DNA of 64,000 bases from Thalassotalea agarivorans (GTDB taxonomy: Bacteria > Pseudomonadota > Gammaproteobacteria > Enterobacterales > Alteromonadaceae). Shown in pieces: positions 9,372 to 18,044 of this stretch; within the stretch, counting starts at the first letter, position 1; each line of letters opens with the position of its first letter. A model generated the notes under the pieces. The model worked only from the letters and a program-made list of their open reading frames with translations. It searched no databases and was not told the DNA's origin. The DNA is taken from contig NZ_AP027363.1 in assembly GCF_030295955.1 (NCBI RefSeq), positions 248,001 through 312,000 of the forward strand. The letters are read 5' to 3'. The translations under genes and the position numbers were made by a program.

Positions 9372-10292
9372 TTATAGTGAATAATTAAAACTACGTGCCA
9401 GTTTTTTTAAATGATATTTTAGAATCGCTTTGTCTAGCCAGTTGATACGCCTTTGGGTAGTTGGGGTTTTATTGGCTTCAATTTTCTTTTTAAAGGCGTC
9501 ATTGTTGATGTTAAGTTCCAGTTTTTCGCCTAACTGTGTTAGCGCTGGACTGCCTTGGTATAAGTCTTCATATTTGATAATGGTTGCATCGAGTTGCTCA
9601 CAATGGTCGGAAAAAGAATTTGCTAGTCGCGCCCAATGTTTAGCGAACGCACGAGCAGTAAAAACAGGGCGTTCAGGTCTGGTGATATACCATGATTTAA
9701 ACTGACTATAAGAGCTAAATGCGTCAATAGGATTTCGCACCAAAAATACGATTTTCGCTTCAGGGAACAGCCATTTAAAGAATTGCGCAAATTGCGCATC
9801 GAGTCTTATCTCTTTTATACCGAATTCGGTGTACCCTTGACTCTCAGCAGGTGCCTGGAATAACGCCTCAAAGTAGGCGGTATAGGCATTTTTCAAGTCG
9901 TCTACTTGAGGATAGAGATTGGCAATCCATTGTTGCGATAATGGTTGTTGCTTATCTATATTGCCGATTAAATGACTTTTACGTGGAAACTCTTCATTGA
10001 ACTTTGTTAACGGTAGAGTAAGTGATTCCAATAGGCCAAAGTCGCCATAGGGCTCACCCCAAATTAAATAATCATCACCTGAAGTTAACGCACGTTGAAG
10101 CAAGGTACTGCCAGAACGCCAACCGGCGGACAAGATAAGTAAAGGTTTATGAGTGGATTTGTGAATGTCTATGGAAGCATTAGCTTGAAATGCGTTTAGT
10201 GCACTAAACAAATCATTTGGTAAATATTTATATCTTTTATGTTTTTGCCAGATATGTGCATGACCAAATAAAGAATGAACGATGCTTTTCAT
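9372..10292 (-). CDS. Sulfotransferase-family protein (EPS)
   Basis: A 306-residue protein with the 5'-phosphosulfate-binding motif LILSAGWRSGSTLLQRAL near residue 55 and the 3'-phosphate region IVFLVRNPIDAFSSYSQFKS near residue 180. It is not a close copy of the sulfotransferase at 6973, so two different positions may be sulfated. No signal peptide or membrane segment is visible, which fits a cytoplasmic enzyme acting on lipid-linked intermediates. It lies 23 bp after the GT2 gene in a minus-strand operon. The superfamily is well supported; the acceptor is unknown. Confidence 0.85.
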   Translation of the reverse strand: MKSIVHSLFGHAHIWQKHKRYKYLPNDLFSALNAFQANASIDIHKSTHKPLLILSAGWRSGSTLLQRALTSGDDYLIWGEPYGDFGLLESLTLPLTKFNEEFPRKSHLIGNIDKQQPLSQQWIANLYPQVDDLKNAYTAYFEALFQAPAESQGYTEFGIKEIRLDAQFAQFFKWLFPEAKIVFLVRNPIDAFSSYSQFKSWYITRPERPVFTARAFAKHWARLANSFSDHCEQLDATIIKYEDLYQGSPALTQLGEKLELNINNDAFKKKIEANKTPTTQRRINWLDKAILKYHLKKLARSFNYSL

Positions 10293-10315
10293 GCCAATCT
10301 ACCTCTTTAAGACAA

Positions 10316-11149
10316 CTAGTCTATCTGTTCAATGTTAATACGATAAATTCGTTTAATGAGCGAACCCATTAAGTAATACAATTTATTCTCAGGCGTCGAG
10401 GCTCTGCCGCCAGCCGACATAAAGGTTTTGTACAAAAAAATATGTTTTTGTGATTTATGTTGATTGTATAAATCACTATGTTTCTTCAGTAAGTATAGGT
10501 GCCCTTTGATTAATTTATGCGGATTAGATGACAAATTACCTTGTTGCTCTCTTCTAAGGCAAGACAGCGCGTCTTTCAAAAATCCGATGTTATGACCTCG
10601 CTTGATAAGTTTGATGCAAAGGTCATGGTCTTCAGAGCATTTGATATTCTCATCAAAAAAGCCGACATCAATAAGGGCCTGTTTATGCACGATTAATGAC
10701 GTAGGTGTTACGTGGCTAGTCGTTAGCAAGTCTTGTGTTGTGAGATCGTATGGCTTGTCGGTAAATTGATTAACAACTTCATTGTTTTCAAATACCTCTA
10801 TGCCAGTATGACAAGCGGCAAAACGAGGATTTTCAATTAAAAATTGCGCTTGTTTCGCTAATTTTTCGCGATGCCATTTATCGTCAGCATCTAAAAATGC
10901 AATGTAATCACCTTGAGCACATTTTATCCCCTGATTACGAGCATAAGACACACCTTTATTTTGGGGTAAAGACAACAAGGTAACGCCGTCAAATTGCTTG
11001 ATAAATTCATCTGCAGCATTTCCACAACCATCGTTAACAACAATTATCTCTACAGGTTGTTTAGTTTGTGCGCGCACTGACAAGTAGGCTTGTTCAAAAT
11101 ATCGCTCTGCATGATAAAACGGAATGACGACACTGATCGAAAAGCTCAT
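10316..11149 (-). CDS. GT2-family glycosyltransferase (EPS)
   Basis: A 277-residue GT-A glycosyltransferase. Visible motifs are SISVVIPFYHAERYFEQAYL at the start, VVNDGCGNA, the DXD-like FLDADDKWHREKL, and the CSEDHDLCIKL block with the acidic catalytic residues. It probably acts on the inner membrane face in repeat-unit assembly. It is the first gene of a minus-strand operon with a sulfotransferase and the polymerase. The space 11150-11318 upstream separates it from a divergent gene and must hold its promoter, but I saw no clear consensus there. Confidence 0.9.
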   Translation of the reverse strand: MSFSISVVIPFYHAERYFEQAYLSVRAQTKQPVEIIVVNDGCGNAADEFIKQFDGVTLLSLPQNKGVSYARNQGIKCAQGDYIAFLDADDKWHREKLAKQAQFLIENPRFAACHTGIEVFENNEVVNQFTDKPYDLTTQDLLTTSHVTPTSLIVHKQALIDVGFFDENIKCSEDHDLCIKLIKRGHNIGFLKDALSCLRREQQGNLSSNPHKLIKGHLYLLKKHSDLYNQHKSQKHIFLYKTFMSAGGRASTPENKLYYLMGSLIKRIYRINIEQID

Positions 11150-11318
11150 TAAAGGTCCTTCTAAGAACTTTTATTGAATGATTGGCTAGCTAAAGAATAG
11201 GCAGGGAAGTGCGTATGCGCAAATAAATAACGGAATGTTAAATAACAATTTCTTGCTCAATTTATGAACAATGGTTAAAGTTTTTATATAGATCTTTTCG
11301 AAGCTTAGGAGAAGCGTA

Positions 11319-12563
11319 GTGAAAGTTGGCACATTAACGGTTGAGAATAGGGACAATGCCAAAGTCATTTCTGGTTATGTCGGTAATTTTCCCCTGTGGT
11401 ATCGCATGCCAAAGGACATAGAAGTTGATCAACATGATGGCACATTTCTTATTATTTCAGCCATATTCCCAGCCATGTTGTTACAACAAGATATTTACCT
11501 TGATGAAACGCTTTATATGTCACAGTGCGTTTACGAAAAGCTTGATCAAATTCAGCGCACCTTTACTTACTTCAATCCAGCATTTAAACCCATAAAAGTA
11601 CATGCAAAAACACAAGCCACGTCTGCAGCATCGCTAGGCAGAACAGCTTTCTTTTCTGGGGGAGTCGATGGGGCTTATACTGCGGCGAAATACCGAGACA
11701 GTTTGGAAAATTTGGTGCTTATAAACGGATTTGATTTCAATATGGATGATGAGCAGTGGCAACAAATGGCGGCTAGGGCACAGAAAAGCGCTGACACCCT
11801 AAACATGCGATTGATCTGTATTGAAACCAATATGAAGGAGTTTACTTCTTGGGTCGGAATCACCCGATTTGTTAATTTTGGCGCAATGCTTGCCTCTGTT
11901 GGTGGTTTGTTGAAAGCGTCAGAAATCATAATTAGTGGAGCGGTTACCTTCGATCGCATTTTTGAAAGTGGTAGTCATCCGTTACTGGACACCCTATGGT
12001 CGACAGAAACAACCTATGTTAACCATGATGGTTTAGAGGCCGACCGCACAAGAAAATTGGCGTATTTGAAACAATATCCAGCGCTACTTGAAAACCTTTG
12101 GGTATGCTGGAAAACACCCACTAGTAATTGCGGCAAATGTTCTAAATGCGTCAGAACTTTTATCTCTACCTATTTAAATGAAATCGAGAACATTCCTTTC
12201 GAAACTCAACCGCAATTGTCAGATATTAAGAAACTGCATATTAAATCTGAAGAAGAGTTTTATTTCTTTGAAGTGTTTTTAAATGATGCCATCAAAAACA
12301 ACATGCCGGAGTTGCAAAAGAAGTTGGTTTGGTTGCGACTGAAATACAATCTAAGAAAGAGTCTTGTTGAAATCGATGAGGTTTACTTTGGTCGCGCATT
12401 CCATAAATTCAAGCGAAGACGTTTGTCGTTAGCGAGCGACATTACCGACTTGCACATAAAAGCGCGTTATACCGATAAGTATAAAATTGAAGATTTAGAA
12501 AAGAAGCAAAATATCAAAGAAAGCCTACCTTCGGTTGTCGAGATAGGCACGATATATGGATAA
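11319..12563 (+). CDS. PP-loop (QueC/asparagine-synthase-like) protein of unknown function, paralogue A
   Basis: A 414-residue protein with a PP-loop-like motif FFSGGVDGAYTA near residue 110, the signature of ATP-pyrophosphatase folds (QueC, NadE, asparagine synthase), but with glycine where the last serine of SGGxDS is usual. A cysteine cluster NCGKCSKCVRT near residue 270 resembles the zinc site of QueC-type enzymes. The GTG start has a good AGGAGA ribosome binding site (11307-11312). It faces the related gene at 12571-13668 end to end. The last 90 residues, rich in basic residues, have no counterpart in that paralogue. It may adenylate and then amidate or thiolate an EPS precursor; this is speculation. 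It is unlikely to be true QueC. Confidence 0.7.
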   Translation: MKVGTLTVENRDNAKVISGYVGNFPLWYRMPKDIEVDQHDGTFLIISAIFPAMLLQQDIYLDETLYMSQCVYEKLDQIQRTFTYFNPAFKPIKVHAKTQATSAASLGRTAFFSGGVDGAYTAAKYRDSLENLVLINGFDFNMDDEQWQQMAARAQKSADTLNMRLICIETNMKEFTSWVGITRFVNFGAMLASVGGLLKASEIIISGAVTFDRIFESGSHPLLDTLWSTETTYVNHDGLEADRTRKLAYLKQYPALLENLWVCWKTPTSNCGKCSKCVRTFISTYLNEIENIPFETQPQLSDIKKLHIKSEEEFYFFEVFLNDAIKNNMPELQKKLVWLRLKYNLRKSLVEIDEVYFGRAFHKFKRRRLSLASDITDLHIKARYTDKYKIEDLEKKQNIKESLPSVVEIGTIYG

Positions 12564-12570
12564 TTTGGTC

Positions 12571-13668
12571 TTAACTTAGTTGTTTAAGCAAGCCCTTGAT
12601 ATGGTGTTTCACATAGTAATGACGACTAATCTTCTTTAGTGCTTTAACCATGACTTTATCCTGTTTTTCAACGGCTAACGCCAGGTTTTCTTGCAGAAAG
12701 TCGACGTCATGAACACTATAAAGTCTGAGCTTGCTGACCTTATTTTTGACGAGTTCATCGGTTAACGGTGGAAAATTGGGTGTTGATAGACCAAGTAAGC
12801 GCAGGTTAGTCATGGTTCGTAGGCATTTTTCACACTGACCACAATTGTATCCCTTGTCTTGCCAGCATACTCTAATTAAAGCGATTGCCGTTGGTTCGGT
12901 CGCTAGAAACGCTATTTTCTCTAAACGGTTGGCTTCCGCACCATCGTGCACGATATGCGTTGTACCATTACTCCACAAAGGGTCTGTTATATAGTTGGAA
13001 CCCTCTTGAATCGTCTTACCATAAGTAAAACCACTTGCGATATAACAGGTTTTGACTGATGCTGCTAAGGCTATGCTTGCAAGCCCACCGCCAAAACATT
13101 GCGTCCATTTTAACCCTAAGGAGTGACCAAAAAAGCGCACATTAGTCGCAATTGGTACGAGGGGTTTTTCAAAGGCATCTAGAAACACCTTATTTTTTTC
13201 AAATGCATGCTCGAATTGTTCGACGTTGTCGAGCTGCATATCGATACCTTTTGAAAACAGCAATAAATCTATGTCGTCCTTGTTTTTTAGAAAAGTGTAG
13301 GTGCCATCAACACCACCAGAAAAGAACGAGATAACATGATCATTGACAGGAAGCGCCTCAACGCGCTGACCCCCAAGAATATCTATTTTGTGCAATTTAA
13401 CACCCAGCTGTGCTTCCCAACGACTAAAAATATCCTGCAGTTTTGACAGGTTACTTAATAATTGAGCAGATACAGGAATGTCGTCAGCAAGCTCAATATT
13501 TTGTTTTGTCGCCATGGCTGGAATTAAAGAAGCGGCGACGAAGGCATCTGCTTTAAGCGTAATATCCATAGATAATGGAAACTCATACCACAACAAAAAA
13601 TCACCACAATAGCCGCTCAAGCGTTGACATTCCTTTTCTTGAACAAGCTTGATTTCCGTTATTTTCAT
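12571..13668 (-). CDS. PP-loop (QueC/asparagine-synthase-like) protein of unknown function, paralogue B
   Basis: A 365-residue paralogue of the convergent neighbour. Shared landmarks are the SGYxGxFxLWYxxP start, SFFSGGVDGTYTFL near residue 115, the segment DPLWSNGTTHIVHDGAEANR, and the cysteine cluster NCGQCEKCLRT near residue 280. The PP-loop suggests ATP-dependent adenylation, and the cysteines suggest a bound zinc. The gene overlaps the upstream acyltransferase by 4 bp (ATGA), so it belongs to a four-gene minus-strand operon with two glycosyltransferases. Only 7 bp separate the two paralogues' stop codons. The function is unknown. Confidence 0.7.
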   Translation of the reverse strand: MKITEIKLVQEKECQRLSGYCGDFLLWYEFPLSMDITLKADAFVAASLIPAMATKQNIELADDIPVSAQLLSNLSKLQDIFSRWEAQLGVKLHKIDILGGQRVEALPVNDHVISFFSGGVDGTYTFLKNKDDIDLLLFSKGIDMQLDNVEQFEHAFEKNKVFLDAFEKPLVPIATNVRFFGHSLGLKWTQCFGGGLASIALAASVKTCYIASGFTYGKTIQEGSNYITDPLWSNGTTHIVHDGAEANRLEKIAFLATEPTAIALIRVCWQDKGYNCGQCEKCLRTMTNLRLLGLSTPNFPPLTDELVKNKVSKLRLYSVHDVDFLQENLALAVEKQDKVMVKALKKISRHYYVKHHIKGLLKQLS

Positions 13669-14786
13669 TCCGTAGAGCTCCTGTTAAATGGCGATTTTAT
13701 TATCTGCCAATATTTGCTAAATGCTGATTTCCATAATGTGTTGAAGTGGCGCATTGTCACCATTGTTTCAGTATGATTTGCCCATGTTTCTTTATAACTA
13801 TTGCGAACCGAGCCCATCATAAAATCATAATGTTTTTCATCGGCATGGAGAATGCTCCAAGAGTGTAAAAACGTCCCTAAAGAGTATTGAGCATACCTGC
13901 TCTGATCCCAACCACTTTGATAAAAGTGCAAGGTGTCATGGCTTCGCAAGTAATAATGAACGGCGACAATGTCGTTCTTGATCACAATTGCACTCATAGC
14001 GACGTTTTCTGGGGCATGTTCATAAAAGGCTTGATGAAATTGTGAAAAACTCGCTTCACAAAAAGCACCAGGTTGCCCTTTTGCTTGCCAACGTTGTTGA
14101 TGTAAAGCGCGCAGTGCATGCCAATAGGTTTTAAATTGTGCAGGGGTTACCCAAAAAATCTTGGCTTCTATCTCTGCTAATTGCTTGGCGCTTTTTTTAT
14201 AACGCGCTCGTTGGTTTTTACTTAGTTTATCAATTGACCAATTTGAGCAGTCCGTTTGGTAGCGCGTATAGTGCAGTGTTCTAACATGGCCATTAAGCTG
14301 TGCAATCAACGCGACGACATTTGAAGAAGATAGGGCATTTTGCGCATATAAAATATCATAAGGTGACTGACTAACTAGTTTGCACAATGCCTTCAATACT
14401 TGCTCCTTGTAAAAAGGCGCAATGAGAATGTCTAGGTATTCAGAGGCTACAGACATATTGGTTTGTTCGCCTTGGCCTAATAGGAAAAGTGACTTGGTAT
14501 ATGGAAATCGATTTTGTGATTGCAAGTAAAATGGTGCAATTGCTACGACATTACCTTTGTCGTAAAAAACATATACCTGTAGCTGCCAAGCCGACTGCCA
14601 GAAGGTACTAAACCAGGCTCTTAACCAGTGGCTACTATTGAAAATAGATGAGCGCTGTTCGCCAGTAAAAGACGCGTACAGTTCAAACACATAACCCATG
14701 TTTGTTATATCATCGAGCTTTTTTATAGTTAACTCGTTAGCATCTAATTCCGACAAGGCCAGTTCGACTCGTTTAGTAAAATTCAT
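13665..14786 (-). CDS. GNAT/FemAB-like acyltransferase (BioF2/CelD-type, EPS)
   Basis: A 373-residue protein of the GNAT-like Acetyltransf_6 (BioF2/CelD) group. The N-terminal part (HWLRAWFSTFWQS, then VVAIAPFYL) and the C-terminal half with SQFHQAFYEHAP, VAVHYYLRSHDTLHFYQSG and YSLGTFLHSW follow the family pattern. Members in EPS loci are thought to acylate, or attach amino acids to, sugar residues. It lies 6 bp after the GT2 gene and overlaps the PP-loop gene by 4 bp, so these products are probably made together. The acyl donor is unknown. Confidence 0.8.
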   Translation of the reverse strand: MNFTKRVELALSELDANELTIKKLDDITNMGYVFELYASFTGEQRSSIFNSSHWLRAWFSTFWQSAWQLQVYVFYDKGNVVAIAPFYLQSQNRFPYTKSLFLLGQGEQTNMSVASEYLDILIAPFYKEQVLKALCKLVSQSPYDILYAQNALSSSNVVALIAQLNGHVRTLHYTRYQTDCSNWSIDKLSKNQRARYKKSAKQLAEIEAKIFWVTPAQFKTYWHALRALHQQRWQAKGQPGAFCEASFSQFHQAFYEHAPENVAMSAIVIKNDIVAVHYYLRSHDTLHFYQSGWDQSRYAQYSLGTFLHSWSILHADEKHYDFMMGSVRNSYKETWANHTETMVTMRHFNTLWKSAFSKYWQIIKSPFNRSSTE

Positions 14787-14792
14787 TATTAA

Positions 14793-15794
14793 CTACAGTT
14801 GACCACTCACTTCAAAGAAATTTTTAGACTGTGCCACTGGATTCTTTAATGGATCCCATACTGGTTTTATTGAGGTTTTAATTTTCGCTAAAACACGAGT
14901 AATAGTATTGGCTAGTGATATTGGGAGGTGCAACCAGCGACAAAACAAGAATATTTTGCGCCTAAATACCCAGTGATACATCGCCTGCTCAGCGTAAAAA
15001 TTGTATCCCCAACGCTCTTCAAACAATCGTGAACTTTTCCATGTGAGTTTGGGGTTCCAACGAAAGAAAAAGAATTTCATGTCGAAATACTGCATACGCG
15101 TACCCAAGTTATCAAAAATCACGACAGATTCAGGTTGAGTTAGTATCTTTCGGCCCATTTTTTTGGCTTGAATGCCAATATCAATATGCTCTCGAATAAC
15201 CATTTGCGGCAATTCAATATCATGTAAAAATTGCGTTTCAAAAAGTACGCCATGCAGTTCAAACATTTCAGACGGAGCAATTTCTTGCGGTATTTCTTGT
15301 GGCAAGGCTCGTCTAAAGTGCTTATCTTCAATTAGGTAATCGCTACCTTCTACATTTACGATACGAATTTCATTGGTATATAGGTGATTGCGTAAACTGG
15401 CACCCTCGTCTACACCTTCTTTTTCTAGGGTTAAAGGATTAACAATGGCAGCGCGCTCTTGCTCTGCTACAGACAACAATGGTGGTAGCCAATTTTCGGT
15501 GACGTTTGAATCGTTGTCTAAGAACATCACGTAAGGCGTATCAATTTTAGGGCGAATGCGACGCATTGCCTCCATCGGAATGATCAGCCCATAATTCACA
15601 ATCTCAGCATTATCTTTATCTTCTAGCAGTGCATTAATTTGTTTTTTTAAATGCTTAGGGTAAGCCAGATCTAACACGATAAGCTTGAACGGTTGTTTGG
15701 TCACACGATATAGATTTTCAATGCACTCAACGATACCGGAGTATCGATCTCGAGGTGTAATGACGACGGTGACTTTCGTTTCTTCCAATTCCAT
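14793..15794 (-). CDS. GT2-family glycosyltransferase (EPS)
   Basis: A 333-residue glycosyltransferase 2 family protein. It begins TKVTVVITPRDRYSGIVECI, with the DXD-type metal site as MFLDNDSNV near residue 97, and has a later acidic block around IREHIDIGIQAKKMG. The C-terminal third is rich in aromatic and basic residues and could lie along the membrane. It lies between a GT4 gene (9-bp gap) and the acyltransferase (6-bp gap). The sequence is less typical than the other GT2 proteins here, so the substrate class is uncertain. Confidence 0.82.
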   Translation of the reverse strand: MELEETKVTVVITPRDRYSGIVECIENLYRVTKQPFKLIVLDLAYPKHLKKQINALLEDKDNAEIVNYGLIIPMEAMRRIRPKIDTPYVMFLDNDSNVTENWLPPLLSVAEQERAAIVNPLTLEKEGVDEGASLRNHLYTNEIRIVNVEGSDYLIEDKHFRRALPQEIPQEIAPSEMFELHGVLFETQFLHDIELPQMVIREHIDIGIQAKKMGRKILTQPESVVIFDNLGTRMQYFDMKFFFFRWNPKLTWKSSRLFEERWGYNFYAEQAMYHWVFRRKIFLFCRWLHLPISLANTITRVLAKIKTSIKPVWDPLKNPVAQSKNFFEVSGQL

Positions 15795-15803
15795 GGTGTT
15801 ACC

Positions 15804-16898
15804 TTAAGTGAGTTGTGTCTTAAATAAATGAATGTATTTGTCTAACATATGTTCTATAGAAAATTCTTTTTGTATGCGATTAAAAGCCGTTAACCCTATA
15901 GAGGTTCTAGTTTTTTCAATTCGCAATGTATCAATAGCCTTAGCAATAGCCTCTGGGTTGTGTGTAGGCACTAACAAACCTGTTTGTTGGTTGATCACAA
16001 TGTCGGGTATACCGCCCACCTGTGTTGCGATTACCGGCCTCGCATTGGCTCCTGCTTCAATAAATACCAAACCAAAAGCTTCCTCTAATGAGGGTTGTAC
16101 AAATATGTCGCATGCTTCAAACCAGGTTTTTATATCGCTTTTTTGACCAACAAAGGTGACGTTCCTATCGACATTGGCTTGTTGGCAGGCTTTCTTCAGC
16201 TTAGCCAATTCCATATCACTACCAGTACCAGCGATATACAAATGTACATCTTGTTGATGATTAGTAAGTTCGGCTAGCGCTTGAATTGTGTCCTGGTGCC
16301 CTTTGATTTCACCTAAATGCCCAACGCTCAATAACATCAGTTGTTCTTTGGGAATAGCTAAAGACGCTCTCGCGTTTAGTTTAACGTTTTCGTCGGGCGG
16401 GCTGGCAGGTACAGCGGTACCACCATGGATAATTGTCGTTTTAGTTTGCGCAAAATGCAGTTGCTTTATCATTCTGTCGGCACGTTCACTGGATACTGCG
16501 ACATATGCATTAAGAAGGTATTTAATTAGTCGGTTACCCATCGATTTATTGTAGCGATTAAGTTCACTGCGATGGAAAGTGCCGATAATAGGAATTCTCA
16601 AAAGACTTGCTGCTATTCCAGCGTAAAGGTGCGAAAACTCGCAATGGGCATGAATGATGGTTATTTGATGCTTGCGACAAAACCGCATAATTGACCAGAC
16701 GAGTGCAGGGCTAACGCCTTGCGTGCGAGGAATAATATGTACTGGTTCAAACTCAATGCCGAATTCGGGTTGTTCAAATGTAAGCAAAACGGTCGGAATA
16801 CTACGCGCTATTAACCCATTTGCTGTATCGCAAATGCGTTTTGTTCGCCCTCCCTTGTTTAAACTTTGTACAACTTCAAGTACTCTAATATTATCCAT
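15804..16898 (-). CDS. GT4-family glycosyltransferase (EPS)
   Basis: A 364-residue GT-B glycosyltransferase. It begins IRVLEVVQSLNKGGRTKRI, with the glycine-rich acceptor-domain loop, and carries the donor-site EX7E motif in EAFGLVFIEAGANARPVIAT, then VGGIPDIV. It is the first gene of the four-gene minus-strand operon ending with the PP-loop protein. Its ATG lies 72 bp from the divergent glycosyltransferase at 16971, so that short space must hold both promoters. The sugar specificity is unknown. Confidence 0.92.
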   Translation of the reverse strand: MDNIRVLEVVQSLNKGGRTKRICDTANGLIARSIPTVLLTFEQPEFGIEFEPVHIIPRTQGVSPALVWSIMRFCRKHQITIIHAHCEFSHLYAGIAASLLRIPIIGTFHRSELNRYNKSMGNRLIKYLLNAYVAVSSERADRMIKQLHFAQTKTTIIHGGTAVPASPPDENVKLNARASLAIPKEQLMLLSVGHLGEIKGHQDTIQALAELTNHQQDVHLYIAGTGSDMELAKLKKACQQANVDRNVTFVGQKSDIKTWFEACDIFVQPSLEEAFGLVFIEAGANARPVIATQVGGIPDIVINQQTGLLVPTHNPEAIAKAIDTLRIEKTRTSIGLTAFNRIQKEFSIEHMLDKYIHLFKTQLT

Positions 16899-16970
16899 TA
16901 ACCACTGCCACCCAATGCTGCTTAACTCATTGAGGTGTTTATTTTTTAACCTCTGTAAGTTTAATAGTTA

Positions 16971-18044
16971 ATGAAGAAAGCAAAGATGTCAAAAATAAAA
17001 ATAGTTCATCTAGTCAGTAGTTTAAATATTGGTGGTGCCGAGCGATTCGTTATCGATCTATCCACACTGCAGCAGAAGCAAGATAAAGACGTTCAAATTA
17101 TATCAACGGGCGCACCAAATGATATTTTAGTCAATAGCTGTAAACAGGCTAATATCCCAGTGACGGTGTTAACGGGAAGCAAGTTTGCAAAGCTTTTGAC
17201 GATGTTTTTGCGCATGCGAACGAGTGATGTTGTGCATGTGCATTCTCCCGCTGTGATGCGTGTGATGTCGAAAATCATACGATTTTTGCCTGGCAATATA
17301 GTTTATACACGACATGGCGCTGCGCCTTTAGCAGCTCAGCACTGGGTAAACTTACACAAAAAGGTGATGCGCTATATCAAATATATTACGTTTGTCTCGC
17401 CAGAGGGGCAGCAAGCATTTCATCGCACTCATGGCTGGAAAGATACACCGAGCAAAGTTATCGCAAACGGTGTGTTATTAAGCGACGTAGTTGCTAAGCC
17501 AGTGGCATTGCCGATACGCTTTGGTTCAGTAGGGCGCATGGTGCCTCTAAAAAATCAAATAAGCCTACTGAAGGCAGCAGCCAAGTTGACCAAAGAGCAA
17601 CAACAAGGCATGCGCATTGCTTTTTTTGGTAGCGGAGAATGTGAGTCCGATTTAAAAGATTATGTCAGTGAGCATTTAGCTGAGGAATTGGTCACATTTT
17701 ATGGCAACGTCAGTGAGCGCGAACACATTTATCAGCAATTTGATGTGTTAGTTGTAACGTCTGAAACAGAAGGCTTGTCGATGGCGATACTGGAAACTAT
17801 GGCATCGAGAAAAGCCACTATAGCAACCCGTGTAGGGGGCAATCCGCTGCTTGTTCAGGATACAAAGACAGGTTGGTTAATCGATTATGACAAAGAGGCG
17901 ATGCTGGCGGAGCGACTAGTCGATATTATCAACAATCCAAGTATGTTAACGGAAACAGGAGAGAACGCGTATCAACTGGTGAAGCATGACTATTCGTTGG
18001 ACGCAACATTAGCCGCTTATGATCAAATCTATTTTAGCGAATAA
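16971..18044 (+). CDS. GT4-family glycosyltransferase (EPS)
   Basis: A 357-residue GT-B glycosyltransferase. It begins KIKIVHLVSSLNIGGAERFV and has the EX7E motif in EGLSMAILETMASRKATI, followed by VGGNPLL. A second ATG at 16986 is equally plausible as the start (MSKIKIV), and neither has a strong ribosome binding site. Its 3' end overlaps the next gene by 26 bp. The protein resembles the GT4 enzymes of XrtA loci, but a particular step cannot be assigned. Confidence 0.9.
   Translation: MKKAKMSKIKIVHLVSSLNIGGAERFVIDLSTLQQKQDKDVQIISTGAPNDILVNSCKQANIPVTVLTGSKFAKLLTMFLRMRTSDVVHVHSPAVMRVMSKIIRFLPGNIVYTRHGAAPLAAQHWVNLHKKVMRYIKYITFVSPEGQQAFHRTHGWKDTPSKVIANGVLLSDVVAKPVALPIRFGSVGRMVPLKNQISLLKAAAKLTKEQQQGMRIAFFGSGECESDLKDYVSEHLAEELVTFYGNVSEREHIYQQFDVLVVTSETEGLSMAILETMASRKATIATRVGGNPLLVQDTKTGWLIDYDKEAMLAERLVDIINNPSMLTETGENAYQLVKHDYSLDATLAAYDQIYFSE

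Noticed and set aside
11211-11236. Possible sigma-54 site upstream of the PP-loop gene
   Set aside because: A GG and GC pair with near-correct spacing exists, but the rest of the -24/-12 consensus does not match.
11319-12563. Annotation as QueC (queuosine synthesis)
   Set aside because: The PP-loop ends in glycine where serine is usual, the protein is much longer than QueC, and the neighbours are EPS genes.
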